Positions 1-9,809 are shown, counted from the stretch's first letter. The stretch: 64,000 bases of DNA from Tyzzerella sp. UBA1042 (GCA_002316675.1 DCDZ01000028.1:3750-67749); one strand, 5' to 3'. Numbers and translations are program-made. Notes: generated by a model from the letters alone, not told the origin.

Positions 1-58
1 GTTGGTTCATTTAGATTGCACTGTGAATCACAGAACGTTGTCGTTTACCACAAATTTG

Positions 59-100
59 AACATAAGCCGATGCAATCAAGAAGCATCAGCTTATGTTTTT
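59..100 (+). terminator. Rho-independent terminator of an upstream gene
   Basis: AACATAAGC at 59-67 pairs with GCTTATGTT at 89-97, with an inner ATGC/GCAT pairing and a T run at 94-100. The T run follows the hairpin on the plus strand, so it most likely ends a plus-strand transcript entering from the left. It lies just past the 3' end of the minus-strand gene that follows and may serve both directions. Confidence 0.7.
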
Positions 101-135
101 GTTCTTCGGAAAAAATCCAAGATTCATGAACTTAT

Positions 136-2160
136 TTATCGAAGGGCCTTCACTGCCTTGATTTTGTTTAGGCCTTCTTCCATCATGCGGATTTGGTATC
201 CGATAATCAGCGCACTTTCATAGCGCATTTCGGCAGAAGTGTCTTGCGTGCTCAAACCTTCAAGAATGTCTATATTTCTGTGTGTGTCGCAATAATCTCC
301 AAATATATCCTGCAGATTTTTTAATAAAGCAATGGTATCCCCACGTTTAAGCGTAAGTAGGGGGTCAAGTATGCTGAGGCTGTAACGGAGCTTTTTGATG
401 CGGATGCGCAGCTGGTGGATTGCCGTATACTCATTATCCGTGATTTTTCCAACGCCGGCATTTATTTTTTTCAGCTGGCTGCTAATCCGTTTTTGGCAAA
501 AGGCCGCAAACGACGTTTCCTCTTCCTCAGTTGCCGCAACTGCCGCCGAAGGCAATACATCCTCTACCCATGTTAAAACATGGAAAATAGTCGAGGTGAT
601 GGCCGCCTTGTCGGCGCAAACCAGATCCTGCTCCTTTTGGCGCTCGGACAAAAGGGCAGCACTCAAAACGCTTGCTCCTTCATGTAAAAGCGGATATACT
701 TTTAAGAATTTGCTCCACTTTGATTTTAAAACGTCCAGTTCCCGCAGACGCCCCATTTGATTTGCAAGCTGCCGCATTTGCGCCTGCACGGCTGTATATT
801 GGGTGGGGTCTAACAATGGTTTCATAAAGGACAGGGCGGCTCGAAACGTTCGGATGCTTATACGGAACTGATGGACGGTTGCGGGATCACCGGGTGTTTC
901 AAGAAATTTTTGCAGTAACCGAAAGACTTCATGGCAATGGAAGCGCAGAATCTTCCGAAATTCGGGGACAGCTGCTGCACAGGGCTTGATTTTAAGACCC
1001 TTCGGAAGAACGGTCTCGGGTAACAGCGTCCATTCCGGCTGGGCGCCCAAGGGCTCTTGCGATGTGATGCGAAAGCCTACGGCACCGCCTTTTCCGAAGG
1101 GAATCCTAAAGCCGCAAAGTCTACGGCTCCACTCGCTTAGGTGAGGCTCATGGCCTACCACAACAAGGGTAAAAGGGGGAGCAAGCCTTTGATACGCTTC
1201 CAACAACCCTTCGTAATTTCCGCTTTCCACCCAGTCAACCTGTTCAAAGGCTTCTATTCCCATATGGTTTGCAATGAGCGCGGCAGTTTGGGCGGCACGC
1301 GGCAACGCACTTGAAACGAGCTGTAATTTTAGGCCGTCGAAATGGGATTCCAGTGCCGGGAGTATTTTTTTAAAATCCTTTACACCTTTTTCCGTTAGCT
1401 TTCTTTTGGCCTCCTCTGGGACTTCCTCTCGAGGATCTGCTTTTCCGTGGCGAATCAGAATCAATTTTTTTTCTACCGGCTGGCACCTCCTAATAGCGGG
1501 GGCTGTTTTCTCAAACTGTTCCAAACCCCGTCTGTATTTTGATGTTTCAGAAACAGTTAAACCATCAATTTTTTTCTCAAGATCCTCTGAAAGCCGTTTT
1601 AATTCCGTTCTATGGGAAGAATCAGATTTTAGCTCGATCTCTAATTGAAAATCTTGTACGGTTTCGCCGTTTTTCTTATAAACAACGTCATCCAGAGCCA
1701 TTTCCATGGACAGGCTGCCAGCTGAAATGTTTACAGGCTCTCGATTATTCTCAATCACTAACGATTCAGTCAAAGCATCAGTTTGTTCTAAAAATGTAAG
1801 GTGTCGGCAAATATAATCCCGGTGGTCGCTTAAAGAGGGCTGTTTAATCAGCTTTTGGATTTCTAAACGCTCCATTTGGCTGCATTCTGCTTGGCCGGGC
1901 ACCGGTTTTTTGATTGTAAGCTCATACTTACCGGCCTTTTCTCTGATTCTTAACGTACAATTATGTTGATCCAAAATTCCGTTATTTGTGTCAAAATAGG
2001 TATCGATTTGCTTTTGCTTTGGCTGTATTTCATAGGCATAGCCAAGCTGTTGGTCTATCGTTTTTAAATACGCCTTTACTTTATCAAAAACGAGCCTGCT
2101 TGAAAAATGATATTTCTTTTCAATTTCAATTGGAGCTTCCGCTCTGCACTGCTTATCCAT
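136..2160 (-). CDS. CYTH - SixA-type histidine phosphatase - CHAD three-domain fusion protein
   Basis: This cytoplasmic protein of about 674 residues joins three domains. The N-terminus is a CYTH (triphosphate tunnel) domain, residues about 8-215, with the ExExK signature as EIEKK. The middle (about 232-380) is a histidine phosphatase of the SixA type with LIRHGKAD and VVGHEPHLS, the two catalytic His motifs. The C-terminus (about 400-674) is a CHAD domain with HQFRISIRTFR and IHQLRIRIKKLRY, the two conserved basic His helices. CYTH enzymes hydrolyse or bind triphosphates or polyphosphate, CHAD binds polyphosphate, and SixA removes phosphate from His or small phosphoesters, so a role in polyphosphate metabolism is inferred. 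ATG 2160 was chosen; an upstream GTG at 2178 lies inside the likely ribosome site GAGGTGAG. It is monocistronic with its own promoter upstream. Confidence 0.85.
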   Translation of the reverse strand: MDKQCRAEAPIEIEKKYHFSSRLVFDKVKAYLKTIDQQLGYAYEIQPKQKQIDTYFDTNNGILDQHNCTLRIREKAGKYELTIKKPVPGQAECSQMERLEIQKLIKQPSLSDHRDYICRHLTFLEQTDALTESLVIENNREPVNISAGSLSMEMALDDVVYKKNGETVQDFQLEIELKSDSSHRTELKRLSEDLEKKIDGLTVSETSKYRRGLEQFEKTAPAIRRCQPVEKKLILIRHGKADPREEVPEEAKRKLTEKGVKDFKKILPALESHFDGLKLQLVSSALPRAAQTAALIANHMGIEAFEQVDWVESGNYEGLLEAYQRLAPPFTLVVVGHEPHLSEWSRRLCGFRIPFGKGGAVGFRITSQEPLGAQPEWTLLPETVLPKGLKIKPCAAAVPEFRKILRFHCHEVFRLLQKFLETPGDPATVHQFRISIRTFRAALSFMKPLLDPTQYTAVQAQMRQLANQMGRLRELDVLKSKWSKFLKVYPLLHEGASVLSAALLSERQKEQDLVCADKAAITSTIFHVLTWVEDVLPSAAVAATEEEETSFAAFCQKRISSQLKKINAGVGKITDNEYTAIHQLRIRIKKLRYSLSILDPLLTLKRGDTIALLKNLQDIFGDYCDTHRNIDILEGLSTQDTSAEMRYESALIIGYQIRMMEEGLNKIKAVKALR

Positions 2161-2259
2161 TTTGTTGATTTTTCTCACCTCAATTTAGTATTCGGCTTGC
2201 TTTTTTAAGCAAGCTTTGCATTCAGCTTTTCTAATATAGAGTGACACAAATTTTCTATA

Positions 2260-2287
2260 ATTATACCATAACCTATCGTATTTTCAA
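2260..2287 (-). promoter_or_regulatory. Sigma-A-like promoter of the CYTH-SixA-CHAD gene
   Basis: On the minus strand TTGAAA (2287-2282) is followed after 16 bp by TATAAT (2265-2260). A GC-poor leader with a small hairpin (GCTTGCTT/AAGCAAGC, 2195-2214) separates it from the start codon. Positions are read from the sequence; activity is inferred. Confidence 0.5.
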
Positions 2288-2395
2288 ATGTTTGCTATGG
2301 TCTGTCTTTGCAGTCTGTATGTTTTGCCTTTTGCCCATGTGTAGGATTCTGTTGAAGAAAGAAAAAGGTGGATTCCTATCCGCCTTTTTTGATAT

Positions 2396-3981
2396 TCAGA
2401 AAGTATAGCACTGTGGTTGTGAATCGTTTCCTTTGCTTTCATCCTTGTCCAAAGCAAGTGCTCCCCTCGGGATTGCTGTCTGCATTTCAGCCAACAAAGG
2501 GAAATCTGTTTCCAAGTCAGCGCGCAGCTTGAACTTGCCTATTTCCTCCCGCAAGGCGGCGGATTGCGCCGACATTTTCTCGCTAGTGGCAGAGTTTTCC
2601 TCTGCTGTGGCGGCGTTGGACTGCACCACGTCGGAAACTTGATGCAGTCCCTGACGGATTTGCTCAATGCCACTGGCCTGTCCGGAGGAAGCCTCCTCGA
2701 TGGTTTTGATAATATTGACACTCTGACGGGCAGGGGAATCAATATTCATATAGACTGCGCCAGCATTTTCATATGCTCATTGCCCGAATGGACTGCTTCT
2801 CTTGCTTGCTTGGTATATTGGGTTACAGACTGCACGTTTTCTAGGTTCTTTTGCGCTTGCTGTGCCAACATGGCAACAGAGGTACCACCTGTCCGGTTTC
2901 GTCGGCGGAATTTATGCTGATCTGTGCGCTTAAATTCCCACGGGACATCTGGTCTGCCACATCGGTCAGCCGGCGCAGCGGGCGTGCCGCGCTCCGAGAG
3001 AAGAACAAAATCAAGATACCGATCAACACCTCGGTAATGATAAAAATAGCAGTGGTTGTTGTACGCATGGCAGTGATGGGAGCCTCAAATTCGGTGTTGG
3101 GCAGGCCGGAGATCACAAGCCAGCCGATATCCCCAATGGGGGCGACATAGCCATGGCTGCTTTGCCTGTGGGAGGCGTATTGCAGACTGATGGGCGTTTT
3201 TTCGGCTACGGTTTTTTTCAGGTTATCCGAAAGGTCGGTTTCAGCCGCCTGCTTGCCCACATAGCTTTCATCCGGATGATATAGAATCTGCCCAGAGCCG
3301 GATACCAAAATATAAAAGCCCCGTTCTCCCAGTTTATGGGCTTGGATGATCTCGGTCAGATGGTTCATTGCGGTATCCGCACCTGCCACACCCGCCCACC
3401 GGGCGTTGCCGTCGTAGATGGGCATTACCATGGTAACAACGTTAAGGTTCACGGTATCGTCCGAATACAGGTCGGTCAAATCACCCGGTGGTCTGATCGG
3501 CATTTATCACCGACCGATACCAGCCCCGCTGCGCTATGTCCCAGTTTTCGTCCGAAATAAAGCCGTCCAAGGCCCAGAATTGGCTTGAATCAATGTCCGC
3601 AAGTCATGTGCTCAGAATACTTTCATTCGTTTTTACAAGGCTGATCATTGTATCTGTGGCCTGTGCAAAGCTTTCCGCCTCGGCAATGAGGCTACCCTTT
3701 TGGGTGTCCGACAGAATTTTCCGAAACTGCTCATTGGCGGCCATATCCTTCACAAGTTGGGAAAAGGGTTCAATCTTCCCATCAATTCGATAGGAGACCG
3801 CCTTGAAGGTGGTTGCCAGCTCATCGTTCGGAAGGCTATAAATACTTGCTCGGGCACTGTTCGTTGTTAGAATGCCCGCAATCAGAAAGGCAATGATTAC
3901 CGGAAGAGCGATGATGACCAATATTTTTGTCCGAAGGCGTTTCAGCCTTATCTTTTTTTCGCCTTTCGTAATACTCTTCAT
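2396..3981 (-). pseudogene. Methyl-accepting chemotaxis protein remnant, multiply broken
   Basis: Three minus-strand coding pieces in different frames together make a degraded chemoreceptor. 3981-3604 carries the N-terminal membrane helix (LVIIALPVIIAFLIAGIL) and the start of a dCache sensor. 3503-2841 holds the rest of the sensor (GVAGADTAMNHLTEIIQ), the second membrane helix and a HAMP linker ending at SADETGQVV. 2749-2396 holds the end of the signalling helix (SGQASGIEQIRQGLHQVSDVVQ). Between HAMP and the last piece the frame changes and the conserved hairpin tip that contacts CheA/CheW is missing, a deletion of roughly 100 residues. At least three frame breaks are visible. It cannot signal as it stands. 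There are no che genes in the window. Confidence 0.8.
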
Positions 3982-4394
3982 AAATTACCGTCCGTCGCTT
4001 TTTGTTTTCGTCATAGTTACCATAAATATGACTGTTATTATCGAAAAAAATAAACTTTTATATATTATTTCAGTTTAGTTATTCTCCATGACATATTCTA
4101 GCGCAAGACAGTAAAAAATAAGTAAAGCCAACTTCTTGTATCCCTTAGAAGAGATATTGCAGAGAGCTTTTGATTCTTGAGGTTTCCGTGAAATTTTGAC
4201 ACCGTTTCATCATAGCATCCTCTGGTGTAAGGCGTAGATTCAAGCCGTCTGCATGGATCGGCTTCGTCACCACAGAGGGAACTGCGCAAAGCCATAGTAT
4301 TCAAGCCTATACTGAATAGAATCATTGCCCGTATAGAGAAGGATGAATGAGCATGAATGAAATGTGTGCAATTGCTTTGGCAGAACAAAGTTTT

Positions 4395-4434
4395 ATCAAA
4401 AGAAGTCGATGGAAGTTGATAGACTTCTTTTGAT
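4395..4434. repeat. 13-bp perfect inverted repeat upstream of the CPBP protease gene
   Basis: ATCAAAAGAAGTC at 4395-4407 is repeated in inverse at 4422-4434, with a 14-base spacer. It could fold as an RNA hairpin in the leader of the gene at 4486 or act as an operator. The rest of 3982-4394 shows no convincing gene; open frames there lack ribosome sites and lie opposite the protease gene. Confidence 0.6.
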
Positions 4435-4485
4435 CCATATGCTAAAATGAAAAAGAAATTCATGTCGTTTGCATTGGAGAGAGCT

Positions 4486-5244
4486 ATGGAGAAAAGAATG
4501 CAAAAACATATTGTTTTCATATGGTATCTTACAACCTTGATCGTTACGGGGGGCTTGCTCTGTTTGCACTTTGTTTGGAAAAGTGTAGGGGAGTATTCCG
4601 TCTCCTTCACCCAATTCGGGCCAATGCTTGCAACATTGCTGCTCCTCTGTATTACTAAGGATAAGCTTGCTTTGTCAGACCTACAAAACGGATTATTGTT
4701 CCGTAGGAAATATGTTGTTTTTTATGTAGCGGCGGCAATTTTACCCCTTGGGTTTATGGCCATGAACGGTTGGCTGCTAGCAGTGCTTTTTCACAGTCCG
4801 TATCTTCCTTGGAAGGGAGACACAATTTTTTATACTCTAAATTTTGCGGCAATTCTGCTCGGAAGTATGGGGGAAGAAGTGGGCCGGCGTGGATATTTGC
4901 TGCCGAAACTAAATAAAAAATTCACACCTTTTTTCGCCAGCATCCTTGTGGGCTGCTTGTGGGGATTTTGGCATCTAAACTATGCGGGAGATATTCTTTT
5001 TTGGATTCTGTTCACTATAACTACGATAGAACTTTCCGTTATCTTTACATTTTTTATGTACAGAACAAAGGGAAACTTATGGACAGTTATCCTACTGCAT
5101 ACTTTTTTTAACGTTGCAAATCGTGTGTTTGTCTGGGAGCGGTTTCACGCAATGCTTTTGTTCACAGAAATGATTTTATTGGGATTGGTTTGCATGATTA
5201 TTGTGATAGGAAGCAGGGGATGGATATTCCAAAAACTAAGATAG
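4486..5244 (+). CDS. CPBP-family intramembrane metalloprotease (type II CAAX prenyl endopeptidase-like)
   Basis: A polytopic membrane protein of about 252 residues with several hydrophobic helices. The family motif EExxR appears as GEEVGRRGYLL and the second motif as FWHLNY, giving the Glu and His residues that bind metal. CPBP proteins act inside the membrane; bacterial members are linked to bacteriocin self-immunity or surface protein processing, but the substrate here is unknown. ATG 4486 has GGAGA five bases upstream; an in-frame ATG at 4447 is possible but lacks a clear ribosome site. It stands alone and ends before a strong shared terminator. Confidence 0.85.
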   Translation: MEKRMQKHIVFIWYLTTLIVTGGLLCLHFVWKSVGEYSVSFTQFGPMLATLLLLCITKDKLALSDLQNGLLFRRKYVVFYVAAAILPLGFMAMNGWLLAVLFHSPYLPWKGDTIFYTLNFAAILLGSMGEEVGRRGYLLPKLNKKFTPFFASILVGCLWGFWHLNYAGDILFWILFTITTIELSVIFTFFMYRTKGNLWTVILLHTFFNVANRVFVWERFHAMLLFTEMILLGLVCMIIVIGSRGWIFQKLR

Positions 5245-5367
5245 ATATGCTTCAAAATAGAGCCTGTATCTATGGTTACGAATGGGAAATATTTAGAAAA
5301 ATGCAGATAAAGTTTAGTTTGGTAATGGGGCTGGCATATCTTACAGTCCTTTTTTCTTGAAACACCG

Positions 5368-5416
5368 AAAATAGCCGTTGCAAAGAGGTCAAGCCTTCAT
5401 TGCAACGGCTATTTTT
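5368..5416. terminator. Bidirectional terminator between convergent genes
   Basis: AAAATAGCCGTTGCAA (5368-5383) pairs perfectly with TTGCAACGGCTATTTT (5400-5415), flanked by A and T runs, so it can stop transcripts of the CPBP gene and of the convergent TPR gene. Confidence 0.9.
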
Positions 5417-5448
5417 ACAGTGTAGCCATGCTAACTATACATTCAAGT

Positions 5449-6855
5449 TTATTCTGTAATTTGAGAGAGCGCGTTTTCGGCATTGGCCAACTGGTTCGAG
5501 TCAGGGTATTCGGTAATAACCTTTTGATAGTAGGTTTTTGCCTGCTCTATATCTTCTGCATTTTCGGCAATTTTTGCCAAATAATAGTAGGCATCATCAA
5601 TAAAGTTTTCGTCGGAGGCATAGTTCAATGCGCTCTCCAGATTTGCCTTTGCTTCTGTAAATTTGTTACTTAAAAAGTCACTTTTCCCCTTCGTATAAAG
5701 GCTATCTGCGGCTTTTGGATAAGCCGTTGCCTTCAGTGTGTTATATTTTGCCATATCTTCTTCACTAAAGCCCATGGTATCAATCCGATCCAGAGTGGCA
5801 ACACAGGCCTCAAAGTCAGAATCTGTCATCTGAGAAACTGCTGTCTGCAATAATTCAAGATTTGCCTGTTTCGTTTCCTCACTGCGCAAGCGTTTATTTT
5901 CATTTTGCAATGTTTCCAGTTCCGTTCGCATGGCCAAAACTTCCTCTGGCGTCATTTGTGTTTCACCGGCATAGGTATCTACCTTTGCTTGCAGCTCTTG
6001 CATTGTTTTATCCTTTACCTCGTTTATGGCGGGCATAATTAAAACCAGAATGACAATGGCCGCAGAGGCAATACCAATTAAAAAGGAAATAATATCCCTT
6101 TTTTCCAAAATGCCAAGCTTCTTTTCCTTCCTTTTATATCTGGGCATGGGCGGAGCACTATCGGTTTTTTTGGGAGAAACCGTTTTTTGAGAAGAGTCCT
6201 CTTTGTTTTCCTGGGCACGCAACGCTTTTTTGCGAAGGTTATTGGCACCGCCATTGATCATACTTTCGTATTTTAACGCCTTCAGATTTTTCCGATCCTT
6301 TTTTAAAACAATATCAATAAAATGCTGCGCCCGCTTATAGTTATTTTCTTCTATACAGCACAGAATTAATAGGTTATAGGCATCAATAAAATCCGGGTTG
6401 CTGTCTATGGCTTTTTTTAATTGAATGATTGCCATATCATCGCTGCCATGATTTAGGTATAAAAGGGCTTGGTTGTACATTCTTACGGCATCATTATACC
6501 GTTCCATTTCCCTGCCGTTTTTTTGCAAAAAGTCCATATATCCAACGGCGGGATTTTTCTCCTTCACAATGGAGGTACTAATAATCCAATGCTTCAGAGC
6601 ATCTGCAATTTTGCCTGTTTCACAATAAATCAAGCCCAACAGGTTTCGGGCCTGCATATTATTTTTATCAAAAAGGAGGCTCTGCTCCAGTTTTTCTGCT
6701 GCACCGGAAAGATCCAGACCCTTCGCCATTTCCAAGGCTTCGTTATACAGTCGAACGGAAAGCTTTCTGGTTTTTAATAAAACAAAGGCATCCATTCCGC
6801 ACTTGGGGCAGAGATAACCTTCGGAAAATTCAAATCCACAATTCGGGCATCTCAT
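5449..6855 (-). CDS. Membrane protein with N-terminal zinc ribbon and TPR repeats on both sides of one transmembrane helix
   Basis: About 468 residues. The first 25 hold a zinc ribbon (CPNCGF and CPKCG). TPR-like helices follow (about 30-200), then a basic linker, a single transmembrane segment near residue 260 (IGIASAAIVILVLIMP), a Glu-rich coiled coil, and a second set of TPR units to the end (YYLAKIAENAEDIEQAKTYYQKVI). The topology suggests zinc ribbon and first TPRs in the cytoplasm, coiled coil and second TPRs outside. It is a scaffold type of protein and no enzyme motif is seen. ATG 6855 is 8 bases after GGAG; ATG 6861 is only 2 bases after it. It probably forms an operon with the small gene and folC upstream. 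Confidence 0.8.
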   Translation of the reverse strand: MRCPNCGFEFSEGYLCPKCGMDAFVLLKTRKLSVRLYNEALEMAKGLDLSGAAEKLEQSLLFDKNNMQARNLLGLIYCETGKIADALKHWIISTSIVKEKNPAVGYMDFLQKNGREMERYNDAVRMYNQALLYLNHGSDDMAIIQLKKAIDSNPDFIDAYNLLILCCIEENNYKRAQHFIDIVLKKDRKNLKALKYESMINGGANNLRKKALRAQENKEDSSQKTVSPKKTDSAPPMPRYKRKEKKLGILEKRDIISFLIGIASAAIVILVLIMPAINEVKDKTMQELQAKVDTYAGETQMTPEEVLAMRTELETLQNENKRLRSEETKQANLELLQTAVSQMTDSDFEACVATLDRIDTMGFSEEDMAKYNTLKATAYPKAADSLYTKGKSDFLSNKFTEAKANLESALNYASDENFIDDAYYYLAKIAENAEDIEQAKTYYQKVITEYPDSNQLANAENALSQITE

Positions 6856-6872
6856 TCTCATCGCTCCTTTGC

Positions 6873-7025
6873 TTATTCCGGGGAAGCACCGATTTTTTTA
6901 TCTTTTGCAATATGCTCTAAAATATCAACCAGGTCTTTTAATTGATTGGGCTGCAATGCCTCTTCAATTTGGTCTAACTCGAGAATGGGTTGATATCTGG
7001 AAAGTTCATCTTTAAAGTTGAACAT
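6873..7025 (-). CDS. Small 50-residue protein of unknown function
   Basis: A 50-residue acidic helical protein (starts MFNFKDELSRYQP) lies between folC and the TPR gene on the same strand. GGAGGT is 6 bases before the ATG, which supports translation. The spacing (11 bases after the folC stop, 17 before the next start) indicates co-transcription. The family is not recognised; no signal peptide or metal motif. Confidence 0.65.
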   Translation of the reverse strand: MFNFKDELSRYQPILELDQIEEALQPNQLKDLVDILEHIAKDKKIGASPE

Positions 7026-7036
7026 AGTTGACCTCC

Positions 7037-8332
7037 TTATTCAAATGACAATATATAGGAACGTAAAGCACCAATCATATACAGGGAACCGCAGCACAGA
7101 ATCAGTTCATCCTTTTCTGTGATTTCCAATGCTTTTTGATATGCCTGCTCCAGCTCCGGTTCAATATAGCAAGGGATGCTGCCGCAGGATATGGCAGTTG
7201 CCAAAGCACCAGCCTCTAGCTTACGGGCATTATGAGGCTCGCTAAAAATCACACGATGGGCAAGGGGAAGAATCAGCTCCGCCATTTTTTCATATTCTTT
7301 ATCCCCTAAAATGCCTAAAATCAGGGTTATTTTCTTTTTTGTAAAATAAATGGGAATGCTTTCTGCTAAGCGGCGTATTCCATCCACATTGTGAGCACCG
7401 TCTAAAATAAGCATAGGCTCTTTTTTGCAAATTTCCATTCTTCCGGCCCAAGCGGTTTTTTGGATACCGGCACGAATTTGCTGGGGCGTGAAGGAAAGCC
7501 CGTTTTTTTTCAGCACCTCACAGGCAGCCAAAACAGTAATGCAATTTTGAATTTGGTGCTGCCCTGCCAAAGGCAGAAATATGTTTTCATACTGAAAGGA
7601 TGCACAGGCTACATCGAAGACGGTTCCCTCTATGGTTTGAGAGGAAACTTTGATGCGGGCATCCTTAGGGCAATAAAAGGGCGCTTCCAGAGAATGGGCT
7701 TTGTTTTTTACAATATTATATACTACTTCATCCTGAGAATACAACACAACAGGACAATTTTTCTTTATAATACCGGCCTTTTCTTCTGCAATTTGGGCAA
7801 TGGTGTTGCCCAAAAACTCCGTATGGTCCATGCTAATCGACATAATGATGCTCAAAAGGGGGTTTTCAATGATGTTTGTGGCATCATATTTTCCGCCCAG
7901 TCCTACCTCCAAAACAAGAACATCCACTTGCTCATTTGCAAAATAGAGGAAAGCGGCGCCTGTAATGACCTCAAACAGGGTGGGGCATTCCTTTCCCTCT
8001 GCAACCAGCTGTTCACAAGCGGCTCGTATTTTGGTAATACTATCGGCAAAGGCAGCGCCGGTAATTTGCTGCCCATTGATGACAAACCGCTCATTATAGC
8101 GTGCAAGGTGGGGGGAGGTGTATCCTCCGGCACGATAGCCCCCTTCCTGCAAAATGGAACAAAGCATTGCAGTGGCAGAACCTTTTCCGTTGGTTCCTGC
8201 AATATGTATCATTTTAAGGTTTTTTTCCGGATTTCCCAGCTTTTCCATTAAATTAGAAATTCTTTCAAGGCCGGGACAAGAGGCAAACCCGATTTCCTGT
8301 TCTAAATATGCTATACTTTCTCGATAATTCAT
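7037..8332 (-). CDS. folC: Bifunctional folylpolyglutamate synthase/dihydrofolate synthase
   Basis: FolC adds glutamate to dihydropteroate or tetrahydrofolate using ATP, retaining folates in the cytoplasm. The 431-residue protein has the Mur-ligase P-loop IAGTNGKGSA, the central ligase motif near LGLGGKYDATNII, SISMDHTEFLG, and the C-terminal domain motif LILDGAHN. The length is normal for the family. ATG 8332 is preceded by GGAG at 6 bases and gives the usual N-terminus MNYRESIAYL; upstream starts would add an uncharacteristic tail. First gene of a three-gene minus-strand group. Confidence 0.93.
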   Translation of the reverse strand: MNYRESIAYLEQEIGFASCPGLERISNLMEKLGNPEKNLKMIHIAGTNGKGSATAMLCSILQEGGYRAGGYTSPHLARYNERFVINGQQITGAAFADSITKIRAACEQLVAEGKECPTLFEVITGAAFLYFANEQVDVLVLEVGLGGKYDATNIIENPLLSIIMSISMDHTEFLGNTIAQIAEEKAGIIKKNCPVVLYSQDEVVYNIVKNKAHSLEAPFYCPKDARIKVSSQTIEGTVFDVACASFQYENIFLPLAGQHQIQNCITVLAACEVLKKNGLSFTPQQIRAGIQKTAWAGRMEICKKEPMLILDGAHNVDGIRRLAESIPIYFTKKKITLILGILGDKEYEKMAELILPLAHRVIFSEPHNARKLEAGALATAISCGSIPCYIEPELEQAYQKALEITEKDELILCCGSLYMIGALRSYILSFE

Positions 8333-8627
8333 TGTTGACTCCAATCTTTGATACAAACCCAAACGGGTCCCCAACAGAGACAGTACAGTGCATGAAACCC
8401 GCTGTTTTCGGGGAAGTTGGATTTGTCAGTTGCAAATTAAGGGATTTCCAGATAAAGAAGGAGAATGGCTTTTTCGGTATTGTTGCATCTTAAGAGGCTG
8501 TAAAAATAAAGAAGTGCCATCGTTCTTTTATAATCTTTATCTATTATACCAAGAATATTCCATTCTGCAAGAAGATTAAGAAAAGTGAAAAAGAAAATTA
8601 CGATCGCATTTAGATTCTAAATTTTAG

Positions 8628-8656
8628 TTGTCTGAAAGAGAATAAAATTGTATAAT
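8628..8656 (+). promoter_or_regulatory. Promoter of the mltG-trmR-trhP operon
   Basis: TTGTCT (8628-8633), 17 bp, TATAAT (8651-8656), 36 bp before the mltG start. It lies in the 359-base divergent gap between folC and mltG; nothing else is recognised in that gap. Confidence 0.7.
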
Positions 8657-8691
8657 AGAACAGATTTGTGGGGAATGAAAGGAGTACTACC

Positions 8692-9792
8692 ATGAGGGAA
8701 AATATGGATTACAATAGAAAAAGGCAACAGGAAAGAAGGCAGCTTCGGGAGAAAAAACGCCGACGGGACAAAAGGATTCGTCTGGGAATGTTTTTGATTA
8801 TTGCGGTGATCGTTGGACTTCTTTCTTTTGGAATGTCAAAAAATTTTATGATGGCTTCGGCGGAGGAGCCTGTCTTAACGGGTGAGACGGTCATTGTGAC
8901 CATTCCCGAGGGCGCATCAACGGCGGATATTGCAGATATTTTAAAGGAAAATAAATTGATCAAAAGTGCGTTTTCCTTTCGTTTGAGCAGTAAAATGAAT
9001 GGCTTTGACGGAACCTATCAGCAAGGCATCTACGAAGTGGATAAAGGGCTAAATGCCACACAAATTATGGAACTATTGCAAACCGGCATTGTTTTTAATG
9101 ATATAAAATTCACTGTTCCCGAAGGGTATAACACCCAACAGATTGCCGCAAAGGCAGAGGAAACGGGAATTTGCACCGCCGAAGAATTTATAGAGGCGTG
9201 CAATACAGGCACCTATGAATTTGATTTTCTAAAGGATATACCCGATAGAGAATTCAAATTAGAGGGCTATCTTTTTCCCGATACTTACTATATGAAGGAA
9301 GAAACAACGGCAACAGAGTTGATTCAGAATATGCTCAGCCGTTTTGACCAAATGTATACGAAGGAGTATCAGGATGTAGTGGCTTCCGGCGGATACACCT
9401 TAGATCAGCTTGTTACCATGGCATCTATCATTGAGAAAGAAATCAAGGTGGAGGAGGAGCGTCCCCGGGCCGCAGGAGTTATTTACAATAGGCTGGAGGA
9501 GAAAATGCCTTTGCAGATGGACGCTACCGTTTTATATGCCATGGGCATTGTAAAAGAGGACATTTCTACCGTTGATTTGCAGTATGATTCTCCATATAAT
9601 ACCTATCAAGTGTCAGGGCTTCCCATAGGGCCGATTTCTAACCCCGGAGAATTGTCGTTTCAAGCGGCTCTTTACCCAGAGGAGAACAACTATATTTATT
9701 ATGTAGTTGAGGCAAAAGGGAAGGATAACCATGTGTTCTGCGAAACCTATGAGGAATTTTTAAAAGCCAAGGAGAAATATAAGGCAAGTTGA
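8692..9792 (+). CDS. mltG: Endolytic murein transglycosylase MltG
   Basis: MltG cleaves nascent peptidoglycan strands at the membrane and ends glycan synthesis. The 366-residue protein has a very basic N-terminal cytoplasmic tail, one membrane helix (about 35-55), and the YceG catalytic domain with LEGYLFPDTYY, ASIIEKE (catalytic Glu) and the C-terminal motif SPYNTYQVSGLPIGPISNPG. ATG 8692 was chosen because AAGGAG lies 7 bases upstream; a GTG at 8668 precedes that site. It is followed at 17 bases by a methyltransferase, the same order as yrrL-yrrM-yrrN in Bacillus. Confidence 0.93.
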   Translation: MRENMDYNRKRQQERRQLREKKRRRDKRIRLGMFLIIAVIVGLLSFGMSKNFMMASAEEPVLTGETVIVTIPEGASTADIADILKENKLIKSAFSFRLSSKMNGFDGTYQQGIYEVDKGLNATQIMELLQTGIVFNDIKFTVPEGYNTQQIAAKAEETGICTAEEFIEACNTGTYEFDFLKDIPDREFKLEGYLFPDTYYMKEETTATELIQNMLSRFDQMYTKEYQDVVASGGYTLDQLVTMASIIEKEIKVEEERPRAAGVIYNRLEEKMPLQMDATVLYAMGIVKEDISTVDLQYDSPYNTYQVSGLPIGPISNPGELSFQAALYPEENNYIYYVVEAKGKDNHVFCETYEEFLKAKEKYKAS

Positions 9793-9809
9793 TTTTAGGA
9801 GAGAATAGA

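Noticed and set aside
4098..4610. Open frame of 170 codons on the minus strand
   Set aside because: It overlaps the well-supported CPBP protease gene in antisense, has no ribosome site and no recognisable domain.
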